Assembly: GCA_900404475.1 (NCBI GenBank)
Contig: OUQQ01000147.1
Location: forward strand, 3,954-67,953
Source of the DNA: Spongospora subterranea
Taxonomy: Eukaryota > Endomyxa > Phytomyxea > Plasmodiophorida > Plasmodiophoridae
DNA length: 64,000 nt
Direction of reading: 5' to 3'
Shown here: positions 42,513 to 54,694 of the stretch, piece by piece
How the letters are laid out: the number at the start of each line of letters is the position of its first letter
Numbering within the stretch: position 1 is the first letter of the stretch
Program-made: the position numbers and the translations under genes
The notes under the pieces: model-generated
Databases searched by the model: none
What the model was told of the DNA's origin: nothing
What the model saw: the letters and a program-made list of their open reading frames with translations, nothing else

Positions 42513-42702
42513 ACCCCTCTCCGCCGATTTCGTCTGGAAGTCGCCCCCTTCCCGATTGTCATCATAGGGTCATGAAATCAAAAGATCAAACTGTCTTTCC
42601 GATGGAGCCGATTCGTGTTGCGGTGAACGAAATTTGAATATATTCAACAACCCTTTTTGATTGGAGCAACAAAACGGGAAGGGGAGGACTAGAACGGATT
42701 TC

Positions 42703-44347
42703 CTATAGACCTTCCTTACTGCCATGGCGCGATATGACCTTAGTTACTGCCTGAGCCAGGCTGGTCGAGAATTTCGACAGCCGCTTCGACTTCGTGCTAT
42801 AACCGCTCAGAGCGAGTTTGCCCTGTGGGCTCTGGCGGAAGCGAAAGAACGGATCGGCCAGCATGAGCTTGAGGATGTTGTCTTTGACCGGCGCGAAGAT
42901 CGCCTCGGTCAGAACCACCTTCTCGAGGTCGATCTCGCCCTGCTTCACTATCGACTCGCCGAACACCTTCTTGTACTGGTTCAGGAGATGCGACGACAGA
43001 TTCACGAGCAATGGCGCATCGAGATGGAAGAAATCGTGGTACACCAAACAGGCACAATGCAGGATCGATTCAAGTTTCAGGACCTCTTCGATGGTTGTTC
43101 CAGCTGGGCTGGCCGCCAGAGTTTCTTTCACCAGTTCCTCGTACTCCTCAATCCGTTTCCAGCACAGCAGGTTCTCGACACTGTATTCTCCAACCAGGTG
43201 GCGCTTGAACGCCGCAAACCCGGTGTCGGTTCGTAGGAACCGCTCGAATTTGTCGACCTCGGTGTGATCCTGATCCGCCTTCTTGATGTTATGGGATATC
43301 GACCTGGACCCACATATCGGTACGAAAATCCCAGCCAGATCGGGAACCGGCTAGCGCCTACCTGCTCTTCCACAGAGGGATGACCAACAGCTCAACGATG
43401 ACCACAGCGCCCAGGATGAAGTATGGGCCGAACAGGTCGGTGATACGATCGCGATCTGGGTGGAGCGTGATCATGACCGTATTCTCAACCATGGACAGCA
43501 GCACCACGGTCTCCGTTCGGATCATGCTCCAGAACATGAGCGACGTTGACGATTTGCCCAGGCGCGCGACCACGGAGCCGATCACCAGGAACGCGGTGGC
43601 ATTCCTGGCCAGCCCTGTCCATTTCACCTGACCCCATTCCACCGATTTCGTGCAGTTCTCGCTCGATCCCCAGGTATTGTCGAACGGAAGCACGATCGAC
43701 GTGATAATCGGAATCGAGGTCGCGATGAACACTATAATCACAGACAACTTCAGCCCCGTTCTGAACCCTCGCACCGGTTTCTGCACTTGGTTCTTGCGAC
43801 TTCTGCCTGCATCCACCGACACCACCTTCCCATCGTACCGCTTGCTGATCTGCCCGCCATCGGCACTCGAGGGCGTGTCTCCTGGCGTCGCCCCTTGTGC
43901 TTGCGCCGCTTCTTGAGCGGCGTAATATGATGCATGCGATAGCGATATCGAGGAGCGCTGCTCTGGGATGGTTGTCGGCGGCATGGACCGTTTCACGTCA
44001 TTCTGCGCTTGGTGGGGTCGAACCGCTCCCGACGACTCGTTCCCGTATTTCACCTGTCGTTTCGTTTGTTGTTGAAGTTCAAACATGAAAATGGAGATAA
44101 GCGTGATCGTGATATACGTCACTGACGATGTGACCTGGCCTAGAATGGCGGTGCCATAACAGCTCATCGGGGTGGCGACAAGGACCATAGAGCCCATGCT
44201 AAGCCCAATGCCGCCAGTAGCGAAGGCGGTGAATCGGGTCAAGAATAACGGGGCGGTGACACCCCGAATAAACGTCCTGTAGTAAACGATGGCGAGCGCG
44301 ATCGTCGACAGCGAGGTGACGGCGCATAATGCGACCTCCCACAACAT
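42703..44347 (-). CDS. seven-helix membrane protein with C-terminal RGS domain
   Basis: Two exons on minus: 44347-43362 and 43303-42703, intron 58 nt; about 528 residues. The first exon encodes the membrane part: helices at MLWEVALCAVTSLSTIALAI, LFLTRFTAFATGGIGLSMGS, GQVTSSVTYITITLISIFMF, then after a polar loop of about 100 residues LKLSVIIVFIATSIPIITSI, ARNATAFLVIGSVVARLGKS, MIRTETVVLLSMVENTVMIT and FGPYFILGAVVIVELLVIPL. The second exon is an RGS box (VDKFERFLRTDTGFAAFKRH, EYSVENLLCWKRIEEYEEL, FGESIVKQGEIDLEKVVLTE, AIFAPVKDNILKLMLADPFF). RGS domains accelerate GTP hydrolysis by G-alpha. The 7TM-RGS architecture is known from plant AtRGS1 and from fungal and oomycete receptors. A G-alpha gene lies 12 kb away. 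Confidence 0.9.
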
Positions 44348-44643
44348 CGTTAAATGTATGAATCTGTCGTGTTAGCCTTAGCGATGTGCCATTCAACGTT
44401 GGCAAGATATGATCGACTCCGAATATCTCCAGGTACCCAATTGATGTTTAGCTGGTCCCAAACTAGTCAACGGCAACTTGCAGGGTCCACTGTGTAGGGC
44501 AGAAACAACGTGTGACGGCTGCATGGCGCCATTTAGGGGTGGGGGACGTGTGTTTCACTCATGACCTGACGAACCGCAACTCACAGCGAGCTATTAAATT
44601 AAGCAGGATAGTGAGATTTATAAAATAACAGTACACGGTTCGT
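44348..44643. other. intergenic stretch
   Basis: Just under 300 nt between the 7TM-RGS start and the TAF4 stop. Nothing recognised. Confidence 0.4.
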
Positions 44644-46168
44644 TCACCGCCTTAGTCGATTGACACCGACGCGATGATACAATTTGAATAGAAGGTTGGA
44701 CTTGGTCGAATGGTAATCACGTTCAAGATAATGTATGCAATCCTGAAGACATAGGCACCGGCTTACTGACGCATCTCTGGTTGATAAAGCAGAAGCAGGG
44801 AGAAACGAGGTTTGAAGAGGTATCTGGGCTACTGTAGTTGGCGTGGTGGTCGCTGTTTTCTTCTTGAATGAAAACTCTGTCCCGCCACCGATTGCAAGAA
44901 GGGCGGCATCTGAACACAAAATGATAAGTGGAACCCGTAAAACGAAACACGAGAACGAATCATACCGTTTATATCTGTCAATTTTTGCCTTTCTTTTTCT
45001 GCATCTTCAACCGACCTAAGGCGTTCTGCAGTCTTGGAGTCCAGTTCCTCCTCGTTCCCACGAGCTTCACGAAAAGCCTATAGAAATAGTCAGCGTTTTG
45101 AGTAATAAACCACAATAAGTTTACAACCTTGGCCTCAATCAAAATTCGAAGATGTTCTTCATGTTGTAAACGCCGTTTTTCAGTTTCTTCAGCTTTTTGT
45201 ATTCTTTTGACGATTTGGTGAGGTTCAGAAATGACCTCAAATCTAGAGACATAATCCATCATAAAAACGAAAACAGTAATCAATTCGTGTTGTAGTACGG
45301 CAGCTGTGGTTTTTGCTCATCGGTTCGCTTCTTCGAAATGGCTACAAGCTGTTCAATGACGTCTTCAAGGTGCTCTTGAAGCGCAAAAGTTACTGTCTCA
45401 CAAACGCCATCGGACACTCCAACCAGACCACGCTTTTTGGCTGAGTACCACATGTTAGCAGGAAAACGATGATACCGTATGTGCAACTATACCAATCGAT
45501 AGTAAGAGCGTTTTTAATTGAAGCTGCCTTACAAAAAACTGTTCTTCCATTACTTGTCTAGCTGACAAAAATCGCCGCGATTCAGCAGCCGCAGCTTCAT
45601 TCAAAGCATTCAGATTTTGCCTTTCTCTCTAGAAATAATGCCAATCGCATATCAATAGTGATAGAGAATTCTAATCCTGTCATACCTGTAAATCAAGTCC
45701 AGCAGCAGCGAATGGGTCATACACATTCGTTTCGTCAGCTGTAGGTGCAGTACTAGGGCCCTTTCATCAATAAATATATGAGCCATCCGTAATCTGATGA
45801 GGAGAAACCACGAGAAACCCGAACATGATAATTAACAACAACGTTGGCTACGTAATTCGAACCTGTTGCTGTGGAACGTGACTAGGCAGCATTGACGATG
45901 AATAATTCTCTGGATGTGACAATGGAATGGCAGTTGCACCATGGTGAACCGCTGAGAGCGTGTTCCCACTCCGGTGCTGATTTCGATTGATCTGGGCCTG
46001 CAAGGCGGGGTGCAACCGTTCCCCAGTGACTGGATTTGTTGCCATTCGCTCAATCATATAGGGATTGGTGACGATCCGCTGTTCCCCAACATTGGGATTC
46101 GAAATATAATTAAGAGCAACTGCGGCCGAATCGGACGATTCCGAATCGGATTCATCAATGATATCCAT
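44644..46168 (-). CDS. TAF4: TFIID subunit TAF4, C-terminal-domain type
   Basis: Seven exons on minus: 46168-45863, 45760-45686, 45628-45533, 45486-45299, 45242-45128, 45077-44966 and 44909-44644. The N-terminal exon is acidic and disordered (MDIIDESDSESSDSAAVALN). DPFAAAGLDLQ starts the conserved region. The histone-fold-like part follows (MWYSAKKRGLVGVSDGVCET, TFALQEHLEDVIEQLVAISK). Then come FEVISEPHQIVKRIQKAEET, EEHLRILIEAKAFREARGNE and, at the end, DCIHYLERDYHSTKSNLLFK. This order and spacing matches the TAF4 C-terminal domain, which pairs with TAF12 in TFIID and binds the core-promoter platform in the nucleus. The protein is shorter than animal TAF4 and lacks the Q-rich and TAFH regions. 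An upstream in-frame ATG at 46186 is possible. Confidence 0.87.
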
Positions 46169-46343
46169 TGTGAAGGATGTGATCACCAGACGATGAAGGA
46201 TTTATCGTGACCCTAGACACCACAATCCAATCATGTGGGGTCGTGGTGGTAGTCTTGACAGGTTACAGTGGTAGGTGGTAACGGGAGTTATAACTCCGTG
46301 AGTGGTTGGCTGTGTTGCTGGCCACATGTCATTATTTATGTTG

Positions 46344-46475
46344 CTGGCTGGCTGTTTTATCGCCACATCATGTCATCTGGCTGGCTGTTTTATCGCCACA
46401 TCATGTCATCTGGCTGGCTGTTTTATCGCCACATCATGTCATCTGGCTGGATATTTTATCGCCACATCATGACAT
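46344..46475. repeat. 33-nt minisatellite, four copies
   Basis: Four head-to-tail units of ctggctggctgttttatcgc followed by cacatcatgtcat. Three are identical; the fourth has a few changes. Flanking sequence carries partial, decayed units. All three frames read open through it because 33 is a multiple of three, but the translated strings are only repeats. Confidence 0.95.
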
Positions 46476-48702
46476 CATTTATGTCGCGGGCCAGCACAGA
46501 TTGTGCTGTCAAGTTATCCCCTGAGACAGGAACAACCTTACGAAATGGTCTATTGATCGCAGGCGTAATGAGTTAACCTTACGCGGACAAAACGTTATTC
46601 CATTCAACACCATCTCAGTCAGTGTTCAAGTTTCTACAGTGGAATTGGGCGAATATCATTCTCATCAACAGATGTGGCTTACACCCGATAATAATCGCTC
46701 AAAAGCCATTATGTGCGAATTACGACACTACTTGTTGTTCTATCGCTCAAGGTTTTTGGCGGGAATCTGGCACCATATTCAAAAATGCCTCGGCGGCTCC
46801 CGAAACGTTTAGCCTATATGCCTTGACCAAGCATGTTTCAATGCCCGTTCATTAACATGGTCGTGACGACGGCAATCAATATATAGCCCCTGGACTAAGA
46901 CTTCAATAGCCACTTTCCCTTTTCCCAAGATCGGTAAGTAAACACTTCCTCCACAGTGAGCCAAAAAATCATGAATCGGAAAAACAGACCGGGTTTTCGT
47001 GATGGTCAAATGTGTTAAGCGTTCCCATCATGACCGTATCTGTTTTCTTGTTTGGTTCTGCCTTCTTGTTTGATTCTTGAAATCGTCCATCGCCTAATCT
47101 TGGCTTGACACAGCATCCTACATGTTCGAATACGAGGTCTTATTGTTGCATCGGCCGCCGTACTGACGGTTTGCCTACGCCAACAGTGGCACGGCCGACC
47201 GACAGACCGAATTGACTCCATTTCTATCATTACTTCTGGTGTGTCACGCGCTCACCGTTCGAACAGCAATCTGCCCGAACCCTTTTACACAAATAAATTC
47301 AATTCGCTGATTGGCTTGATTACCTCAACATCGTCCTTCAGCCTTTAGCACTACTTGGCTTCCTCGGCCGTTTTTTGGAGCATGCCGGGCGGACAGACAC
47401 TACTGAGAAACATTCCCTTATCAGGGATGTAATGTCGCAGCGATCGCGACGAACATTAGGAAGGCTGACGAAACAGAACCAAGAGGGCACTATCAGCAAA
47501 GAATGCAGCGAAGTGCAGATGAGAGACCTAAACAGGCTGCAGATGAACAAGATGCAATAGAGACCGATCCTTGATTCATCGCCAACCACAAGTGTAAGAA
47601 CCGACAGAGAAAGTTGGTCGAGTATGGTGAGCAGATAGCCAATTCGAGTCAAGTCAGGACTTGACGACGGCTGTTGGTGTCGGCGTATCAGTTAGGTCAT
47701 CCTCGGCGCCGATCCTGACAACGTTCAGGCTTCTCGAATAGTGAAGCGCAGGAACAGCCTTCTAACTGGGAAACCCCCACCGGGTTTTCGTCAAGCGATG
47801 TTTGCAGCAACTTGTGATTTGATTTGCTGACGATCGCTGGTCGCTGCTGCCACTGCTTCTGGTTATCTGGACATTGTGGGCTTCAGCAGTGCTGATCGTG
47901 GAGACAATCTCAGTTTCTTGCCGTAATTCCGATATGAGAACTCCAAACACTCTTCAAGTTGATCGGAAATGATCCAACCCTGCAATCATATCGAAATTCA
48001 AACGTCCTTGTTGGAGTTCCACCACTGGCCAAGCAATTCGCCGGCTAGAGTGACAGCGGCACCTGGTCCACAAGTTTAGGGATCATGGTCCCCTAAACAA
48101 ACCCATTCCTACCTTGTGATGTTCAGATCACCTCAAGCTACCGCATGGGGTGCTAGGGCACACAGCGGGATGGGAACAAGAAGCGCTGGGGATCGTTGCT
48201 CTTTGCTACAGCGGCGACCGATCGAGTCCTTACTTCGCCGCAATCTCAACCGTTTGATCAAGATTTGAAGGTAGCTGCTCATGTGCATATCGTTGACACA
48301 ACCACGTCCTTCAACGGTTTATCTCTGGGTTGATCAATGCTCCCAAGTGCTTGTCTAAGCTCACCCTCGAACCTGACGTCGAACGAGGCGTGGAGCATTG
48401 GCTCTACTTGTGATCAGCCTATTCATTCGACACGTTTATTAACAGTCTGGAGACACTGAATATTCTAGAAGCTGTGATCAGCACAAATACGACTGAATTT
48501 CTAACCCGGGACCCACATGGCTGAAACGATTGGCAACGAGACGTTAGAGCATTTGTCGATGGATTGGGGTTTGAAACGTTCTCATTCCAGCGACGTCAGC
48601 GGTTGCACATCCGTCGTCGTGCTCTTCGGATCCGGTTTAGACTTGTAGGTTTATTATTGATTCGAACCTCGTTCTTGATCAACCTGAAAGTGATCAGTCC
48701 GA
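46476..48702. other. long stretch without a supported gene
   Basis: About 2.2 kb. Only short frames (60-104 codons) occur, with no known domain and no chain of splice junctions I trust. Composition is less GATC-rich than in the neighbouring genes. It may be a decayed mobile element or pseudogene, but I saw no terminal repeats, reverse transcriptase or integrase motif. Confidence 0.5.
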
Positions 48703-51196
48703 TTACGGGTCCTCCAGCTCAATACTGAACGACATCGACCCCATGCTGTTGGCCAACGCCCGGTCAAACTCGAACGTTTGCCGATTCGCCAATCTGTCAT
48801 AGTCATGGCGTGCAACGACCCAACGAAGATCGAAGTCGACCGCATCTAGATAGACAGACCCAGTCAGAACATCATCCCATATTTCAATCTGGACGATCAA
48901 ATTCCTGATATCGTTCCAGACACCGAAATCAAACTTCTGATTCCTACACAGACGTGGGGTCAACGTTCAAGACGGTGTCGTTTCGGGACAGCACATGATC
49001 AATACCATATGGGATCATTGCTGTCCCTGACCACCTTCGATGACAGCTGGACGCTCTCTGGTGCGCCCTCGTCCGTTTTCCTCTCGCGTTGTTTCGCGAT
49101 GATCACAGCATACGGCGATGCGGTTCGTGCCGGGCGTCCATCCGGTCGCGTCTGCAAGTGACTAGCAGATATCACCCGCACGAACAACCGTTTTCGCAAG
49201 CACGATTCAGGTCCGGTTCTGTTCCAGATCGAGAGGTTTACGGGGACGCAGACTGGTCTGGCGTCTTCTTCCTTACCTAGGCGCAGGCAATATTCTGGAT
49301 GGTGGCCGAGGGATCCTTGCCTTATCGGGAGTGATCGTCTGGCGCCCTTGATCGGAGATGATCGCGTTCGCGATCTCCTATGGTCAACGTGTCAAAGGTT
49401 GTTTCGCATTGGGAGTGGACAGGCGATTGTGGACTTTAGCTGGCATATCCGACATGAAACAGTCATCATATCGTGAGCTAAACGGCCATCGATCCCGGCT
49501 GGAAACCAACAGGGAGGGGCCATCCTGACTCCATATTCCTGGATTCTCCACCGTCGCTGTACGATTGTGAGAAATTCGGGGGGCGAAACACGGACGACGC
49601 CTACGCTGTTGCGATCGCGTTGAGTGTTTTACCCAACGGATTTCGACGTGCATTATCCCGATATTGCTAATCGGTAATACAACAGAATCCGACTCGTTGG
49701 GCCTCGTGACACATTTCAGCATGTTCGGACTGAATTGAATATTGCCTATCTGGTGTTCGTGTTTTTTATCACCGACGTGATCGAACACCACGATCTCGAT
49801 CGTGTTTTCCGTTTCCAACGACCCGATCTCGAGCTCGAACTGCAGTGAGCGCTGCTCGGTCAGATACAAATATAGATCGTGCCCGAAATCAAACCTTACC
49901 GGGTTGTGATCTTTCACATCTCCTGCCGAATCAGTTGCCATCTCGGAGCTCCGAATCTGGTTCGAATTCACCAAGCGACAGAGAACAAATGGGGATTTGG
50001 GCCCGGATTTGGACGACGACGTGGGTTTCAGCGACAGTACTTTCAGGAAAACGGACCCTACGAGCATTGGGATCAACGCTGGGATTCAGCACACGTCGGA
50101 AACCATTGCCTTCCGCATTGGGATTCCGAACGATCCGGTCCTGTCCTTTCACGAGCACCAACGTTTTCGGGAATATCGTGGAGTTTAGGTATGATCGCAA
50201 CGTTTGTTTGACAACTTCCCTACAGAACATTGCATCAGCGACGAGAAACACGTCCGGGTTTCTGGCCCGTATTTCCCACTTGCTGATCGGATTGCCCATC
50301 AAGTCGACGCCGCCCAGACACAGGCAGAAATCGTACACGGGTGGCGCGCTTAAACATGCACTGATCTCGCCCGTGACCAGATCCAGACACAATCGCGCTG
50401 TGAACGAGGAAGATATGGACGATATGATCGCCCGCGGCCCTGCGAACGGTTAGCGACGCCACGTCGGCAGGGTATCGAGCGAACCGTTCATTCCACGCAG
50501 GTGCATGTCGACAGATACGTTGGCGTTGCCATTGAACGAGCACTGGAAGTCCACGAACCTAATGGGCAACGTGAGTGCCTGCTGAGATCGGTTGGTCGAC
50601 GTGGGGTACATGTGGTTCTTATCGCATTGGAACACTCTGATGCCGCCAATCCGCAAAGGAATGTTGCCGAGGTCGATCAGCGGCGCTGTTTGGATCTCCA
50701 CCATCTTATTGAATAGAGGGAGCGGTTCCCAATGAGCGAAAACATCGTGTTTCATGATCGATGTCGCCATAGATGGCCACAATGCCACTAGCAGTTGGTT
50801 CAGCGTTTGAGAATCTGTCAACGATTCGCTCAACAGGCAATGTATCTGAGCTAGATCCGAGCGGCACCTTCAAACTCGGGAAAGCTGTGCAGTTTCTGAT
50901 TGCGACACGATGTCTGGAAATGCGCCTGGCAGGCCCGTTGGGCATCGTGGATGAGCGCGTCGGTATGGGCGACGGTCGAGACGCAGACGGCGATGGCGAT
51001 AATCGCCCACAGCACGCTCCAGTTCATGTAGCCGACACTACATCAGCCAACGGGGGAACACACAAGTCAGTTGGGCGGGGCGGGTCGACACTCGAGATGT
51101 CGCCATCACCGACACGTAGATGAACAGGAGCATGGCGCCCATCTGGACCGACCTCGACTCGACCCGACCTCTCATGGTCTGGTATACCGACTCCAT
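48703..51196 (-). CDS. extended synaptotagmin / tricalbin-like lipid-transfer protein
   Basis: Seven exons on minus: 51196-51114, 51037-50868, 50814-50485, 50439-50104, 50057-49605, 49252-49006 and 48943-48703; about 620 residues. Near the N-terminus a hydrophobic hairpin (GAMLLFIYVVGYMNWS, VLWAIIAIAVCVSTVA) would anchor it in the ER. An SMP domain follows (EDSQTLNQLLVALWPSMATS, APLIDLGNIPLRIGGIRVF, FVDFQCSFNGNANVSVDMHL). Two C2-like domains come next: one around GSVFLKVLSLKPTSS to IEIVVFDHVGDKK, the other LFVRVISASHLQTRPDG to DPIWNQKFDFGVWND and LIVQIEIWDD. E-Syts and tricalbins tether ER to plasma membrane and carry lipids in the SMP groove. The first C2 has few acidic ligands and may not bind calcium. 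The exon joins are all in frame. Confidence 0.87.
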
Positions 51197-52205
51197 GGAT
51201 CTATAATCCATCCCGGGTAGAAATGTGCCGAAAACTCCCAGAGATTGCTGATCAGGTGATCCACCGAAACGACCAAGCTGAGTGAGTCAAGGCAGCAGAG
51301 CACGCGTATTCCTTCATGGCCAACACATATCGATCCGTCGTATTGGTTAATCGCACACACACACACACACACACACACAATCCCATCATATAATACAGCC
51401 CTATTGCCTATGGGTGGACTATCTCGGCCCGTTTTCGAGGGAGGAAGTGGTGAAGGTGATCTTATTCGGATCCGCTCCCTCGTCAGCAATAAACGCACAC
51501 AAATGTATCGCCTTCTGCAATCGGGTTCATATAGAGCGACTATTGAATCAAATGGATAATGTATGGTGACATAAGGGAAATCGGAGACGTCAGCGCGAGC
51601 CCCGGGAAGAGTTCTCTTTTCTGTTCAATGTCTATTTGAATGTTGACCGTGGTTGATATTCGCCCTCGGTGGACATTGCGCCATCCATCGTGTCTCAGCC
51701 TGGGGTTCGTTCTGCACCCTGTTCGTACGTATCTAGTGTTCCAGAGGATCTTGGCACATCATCACCAGCGTTCTGCTCGATCGTCGCGAGGTCTACGTCC
51801 TCTCGTTCTAGAAGTGGATAAATTTGTCACAGAGGCATTATCAATGGCCAGGTCAATACGGTGTCGATAGCTAGTTCCTCAGATAGTTTGACAACATAGG
51901 ACGCTCCTTCTGCTTATTCGCTGAAGATCGACAATGGCGAGCGGACCGGTACGGCGGTCAAGTGATTGGGCACGATAAGATGTGTCAATGATTGGTGACT
52001 GACAGTTTTGGCTCTTTCTGGTATTTAATGGTGCGAAAGCAAAATCAGGTTCAAACAATCAAACCTGTCATCATCTGTTGGCAAAACGAGACACCGTTGC
52101 CTGGCCTGGAACCTGACGAAGCCAGGTGTATGTCCGGGGGCGCCATGCCCATGGCGCTGCACACTGTGTCTGGTGACCAACCCTGGCGCTAGGCGGGTCC
52201 AGGTG
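51197..52205. other. intergenic region with CA microsatellite
   Basis: About 1 kb between the divergent E-Syt and HAUS5 starts. A CA dinucleotide run lies at about 51353-51379. Frames at 51640-51870 and 51992-52192 show no known domain. Confidence 0.45.
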
Positions 52206-54053
52206 ATGGCCGATCCCGACCTGGTTGGCGATATACGGGTATGGTGTCAGGGAATAGGGTGTCCTGTCCCCAGCGATGATGTGATCAGATCCCTTGTCAG
52301 GGGACACGCCGCCACCTTCTTCCGCCTGTTGACCCAACATGTGCTCCCTGTTCAACAGGCGGCTCATATCAGGGCGACCATCGCTCTGCATTCTCCAGAG
52401 GCGCCCTCTGCGGTTGATTCGGATCGGGACCTGGTATGGGTGGTTAATCGTGCTGTGTTATGGGAACTAACATGTTCCTGGGGGCGATAGAGGGCGGAAT
52501 TAGAGGCGAAGAAAGATCGCCAGGAGTTCCTGAACAGGTCCCATTCTGCCACACAACAGGAGATTCATCACCAGAATGAGACTCAGCGAAATATGGAGGA
52601 GAAGGTGCGAAACCTGTCCATATCGACTATAGCCCTGAACAGAGCGTGTGAGAATAACGACGCCAATCGCGTTCGCGTTTTATCCGGATTTCACGAAGGG
52701 ATTGTGAAATTAGAGGATCAGCAGAGCGATCATATATCGTCGACGAGTATGGCCAGAATGGACCAGTACGGACGGCTCAGGGTCTGTGGTCCTGTTGTGC
52801 AAGCACTGGAGTCAATCCAGGCACAATTGGCCAGCAATCTCCCCTCGTCGCTCAATTGCGAGTATTGCCCCGGCGACGATATTCCCATCAATGGCGCGTT
52901 GGCGCAGGAGCTGATCGATCTGACGACAGAACATATCAGATTAGCGACGCAGGAGAAGGTCGGGAATATCGCCAGCGAAACTCCTGGTGAACCGTTGGCC
53001 AAACAGCCAACGCTGCAGCAGTTGATGGAGCAATCCAGAGCGGCACATCTGCACCGCTTCTCGAACATGTTGTCGTCGTTGAACCAGGCTTACGATCTTG
53101 AAGGCGAGCTGAATCCCGATATCCCTGAGCCAATCAGACGACACGCTCGAGCTCGTGCCAGATTGGACTGTGTTCGAGAGCATACGCAGCGCATTGAGTT
53201 AGAGCTGGTCGTTGCCCAGCGTGATCAGGAACGTCTAACCGAGTTCAGCGACACGATCTCCGCCCTGGAACAGGAGAAAACCGAAATGCACTGTCTCCTA
53301 ATGCAGGCGATCAAAGCCAATCGGGATAGTCGCAACGAAATCGTCCAGGTTCAACGACAATGCCAAACCGCAACGCAGACGCAGATCATCACCCGTTTGG
53401 ATTTGCTGACTCAGCGAATCGGGCAATTGCGACGTTATTTCTATCGGGAGGTAGCGTCGCTGTTGGCCATAATCGAGTCGAGCGATTGGCCCGATTCCGA
53501 GGCGCAATACCAGTCGTGGCAGGCGGTTGCCGATCAGTTAGGTCTAGGGGGACACCGATCTGTTGACCCGCTTTCGATCACGTTCGGGGTCAAATCCAAA
53601 TACGAATCTCTCTGCTCGGGAAGATTGTCGAATCTGATCGACGAGACGTTGCTCCAGCGAATCAAGATGACGCAAATCCCCAATATGAAGGGTTCGTAAT
53701 CCGATATCGATCGCAATAGTGGTTGACATCTGTTATCCACAGATTTATCAGAACGGTGTGAGCAGCATCGACAGGTTTCCCAGGCCCTGAACGACGAATT
53801 CGACTCCATATTCGGTGCGTTATCAAGAGCCGAACAACTCGCCGACCGATATCCAAGTTTGATTACCGATTGGTACAGTGACAGATCTGGGCCGTTGGTG
53901 TCAATGGAAACTAACCGGTTCTCAATCAGGTGGGATCAGCCAGCACAATACGCCGTCCCTGAAGAGGAACGTTCCGGGCTCAATATCAACGAATGGATCA
54001 GTCGACGCCGTAAACTTCTTTCCCAATTACGTCAAAAACAAGGTTCTCTCTGA
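52206..54053 (+). CDS. HAUS5: augmin complex subunit HAUS5
   Basis: Three exons: 52206-52433, 52491-53691 and 53752-54053; about 576 residues. The N-terminus (DIRVWCQGIGCPVPSDD, then IRSLVRGHAATFFRLLTQHV, then QAAHIRATIAL) matches the HAUS5 start 'W..E.G.P......LR.LC.G.GA..W.F...HV.....V..IR'. The rest is coiled coil (AELEAKKDRQEFLNRSHSAT, LELVVAQRDQERLTEFSDTI) and ends in helical segments (ISRRRKLLSQLRQKQGSL). Augmin recruits gamma-tubulin ring complex to the sides of existing microtubules and amplifies spindle microtubules. The family is patchy in fungi and present in animals, plants and several protists. The ATG at 52206 is chosen because the conserved block starts six residues later. It converges on mL49, 55 nt apart. 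Confidence 0.8.
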
Positions 54054-54108
54054 TAAAAGCAATAATTTATATATAATATAATATGTTTTCCCAATAATAA
54101 TTTCGAAA

Positions 54109-54512
54109 TCAGAACCCCATTCTACTCAGTAGATCGACACATTCCTCTCGCCAGTTGCCGACAATGTGCACTTCAGCTCCAGATGGTGTTTTCCCTCCCC
54201 TGGTTATGATGATGGGGCCGAACTCCTTCTTCAGAACGGCCTCGAACATGGCCGAATCGCCCCTGACCATGCGTATCACTGTGGATAGTGCCTTCAGGGA
54301 ATTACCTCTACCGGATCGGTGCTCAAGATATACGGGAAGGGTTCCCAGCACCGTCCTGGACACCTGACCCCCGATCATTCAGTCTCATCTCACACATATT
54401 CCCCCGAACAATTCGCAATATCGACGATAGAGCTATGAATTACCTGAAATGGCAGAGCGGGTTCAACAGCTAATTTCGACAGCAATCGACGGTGCGACCT
54501 CGTTGACCACAT
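54109..54512 (-). CDS. mL49: mitochondrial large ribosomal subunit protein mL49 (Img2 family)
   Basis: Two exons on minus: 54512-54444 and 54363-54109, intron 80 nt; about 107 residues. The first exon is a presequence-like basic stretch (MWSTRSHRRLLSKLAVEP). The mature part carries the Img2 domain: FQVSRTVLGTLPVYLE, ALSTVIRMVRGDSAMFEAVL and EVHIVGNWREECVDLLSRMG, ending in GF. The pattern 'P+.V.RT...LPVY...G....T.IR.I.GD...L......GN....V...L...GF' is that of mL49 and yeast Img2. It is a structural protein of the mitochondrial large ribosomal subunit. Size matches the family's domain without extensions. Confidence 0.85.
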
Positions 54513-54694
54513 TCTCGGGGCGTTTCGGTCACGATCTTGGGTGTGGCGAGAGAGTCCGCATGCGGTGCCCGTGGCGGTCAGAGTCACTCACACCGGGACA
54601 TGGCGATAACACACAGAAGGGACCGACAGCTGTAACAGACGACGACGGCAATGAATGCGAACGGGGAGACGATGGACAATTTTTGACGATGGGT

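Noticed and set aside
44644..44909. A 24-nt GT...AG segment (gtaagccggtgcctatgtcttcag) in the last TAF4 exon as an intron
   Set aside because: Too short, a multiple of three and the uninterrupted reading agrees with the conserved TAF4 end.
46344..46475. CRISPR array
   Set aside because: Units are directly abutting with no spacers and the genome is eukaryotic. It is a minisatellite; the same applies to 58424-58568.
46620..48650. Retrotransposon in the gene-poor stretch
   Set aside because: No reverse transcriptase, integrase, protease motif or long terminal repeat was visible in any frame.
51353..51379. CA run, and C-homopolymers near 31910 and 55295
   Set aside because: Simple sequence repeats; noted within neighbouring entries but not evidence of function.
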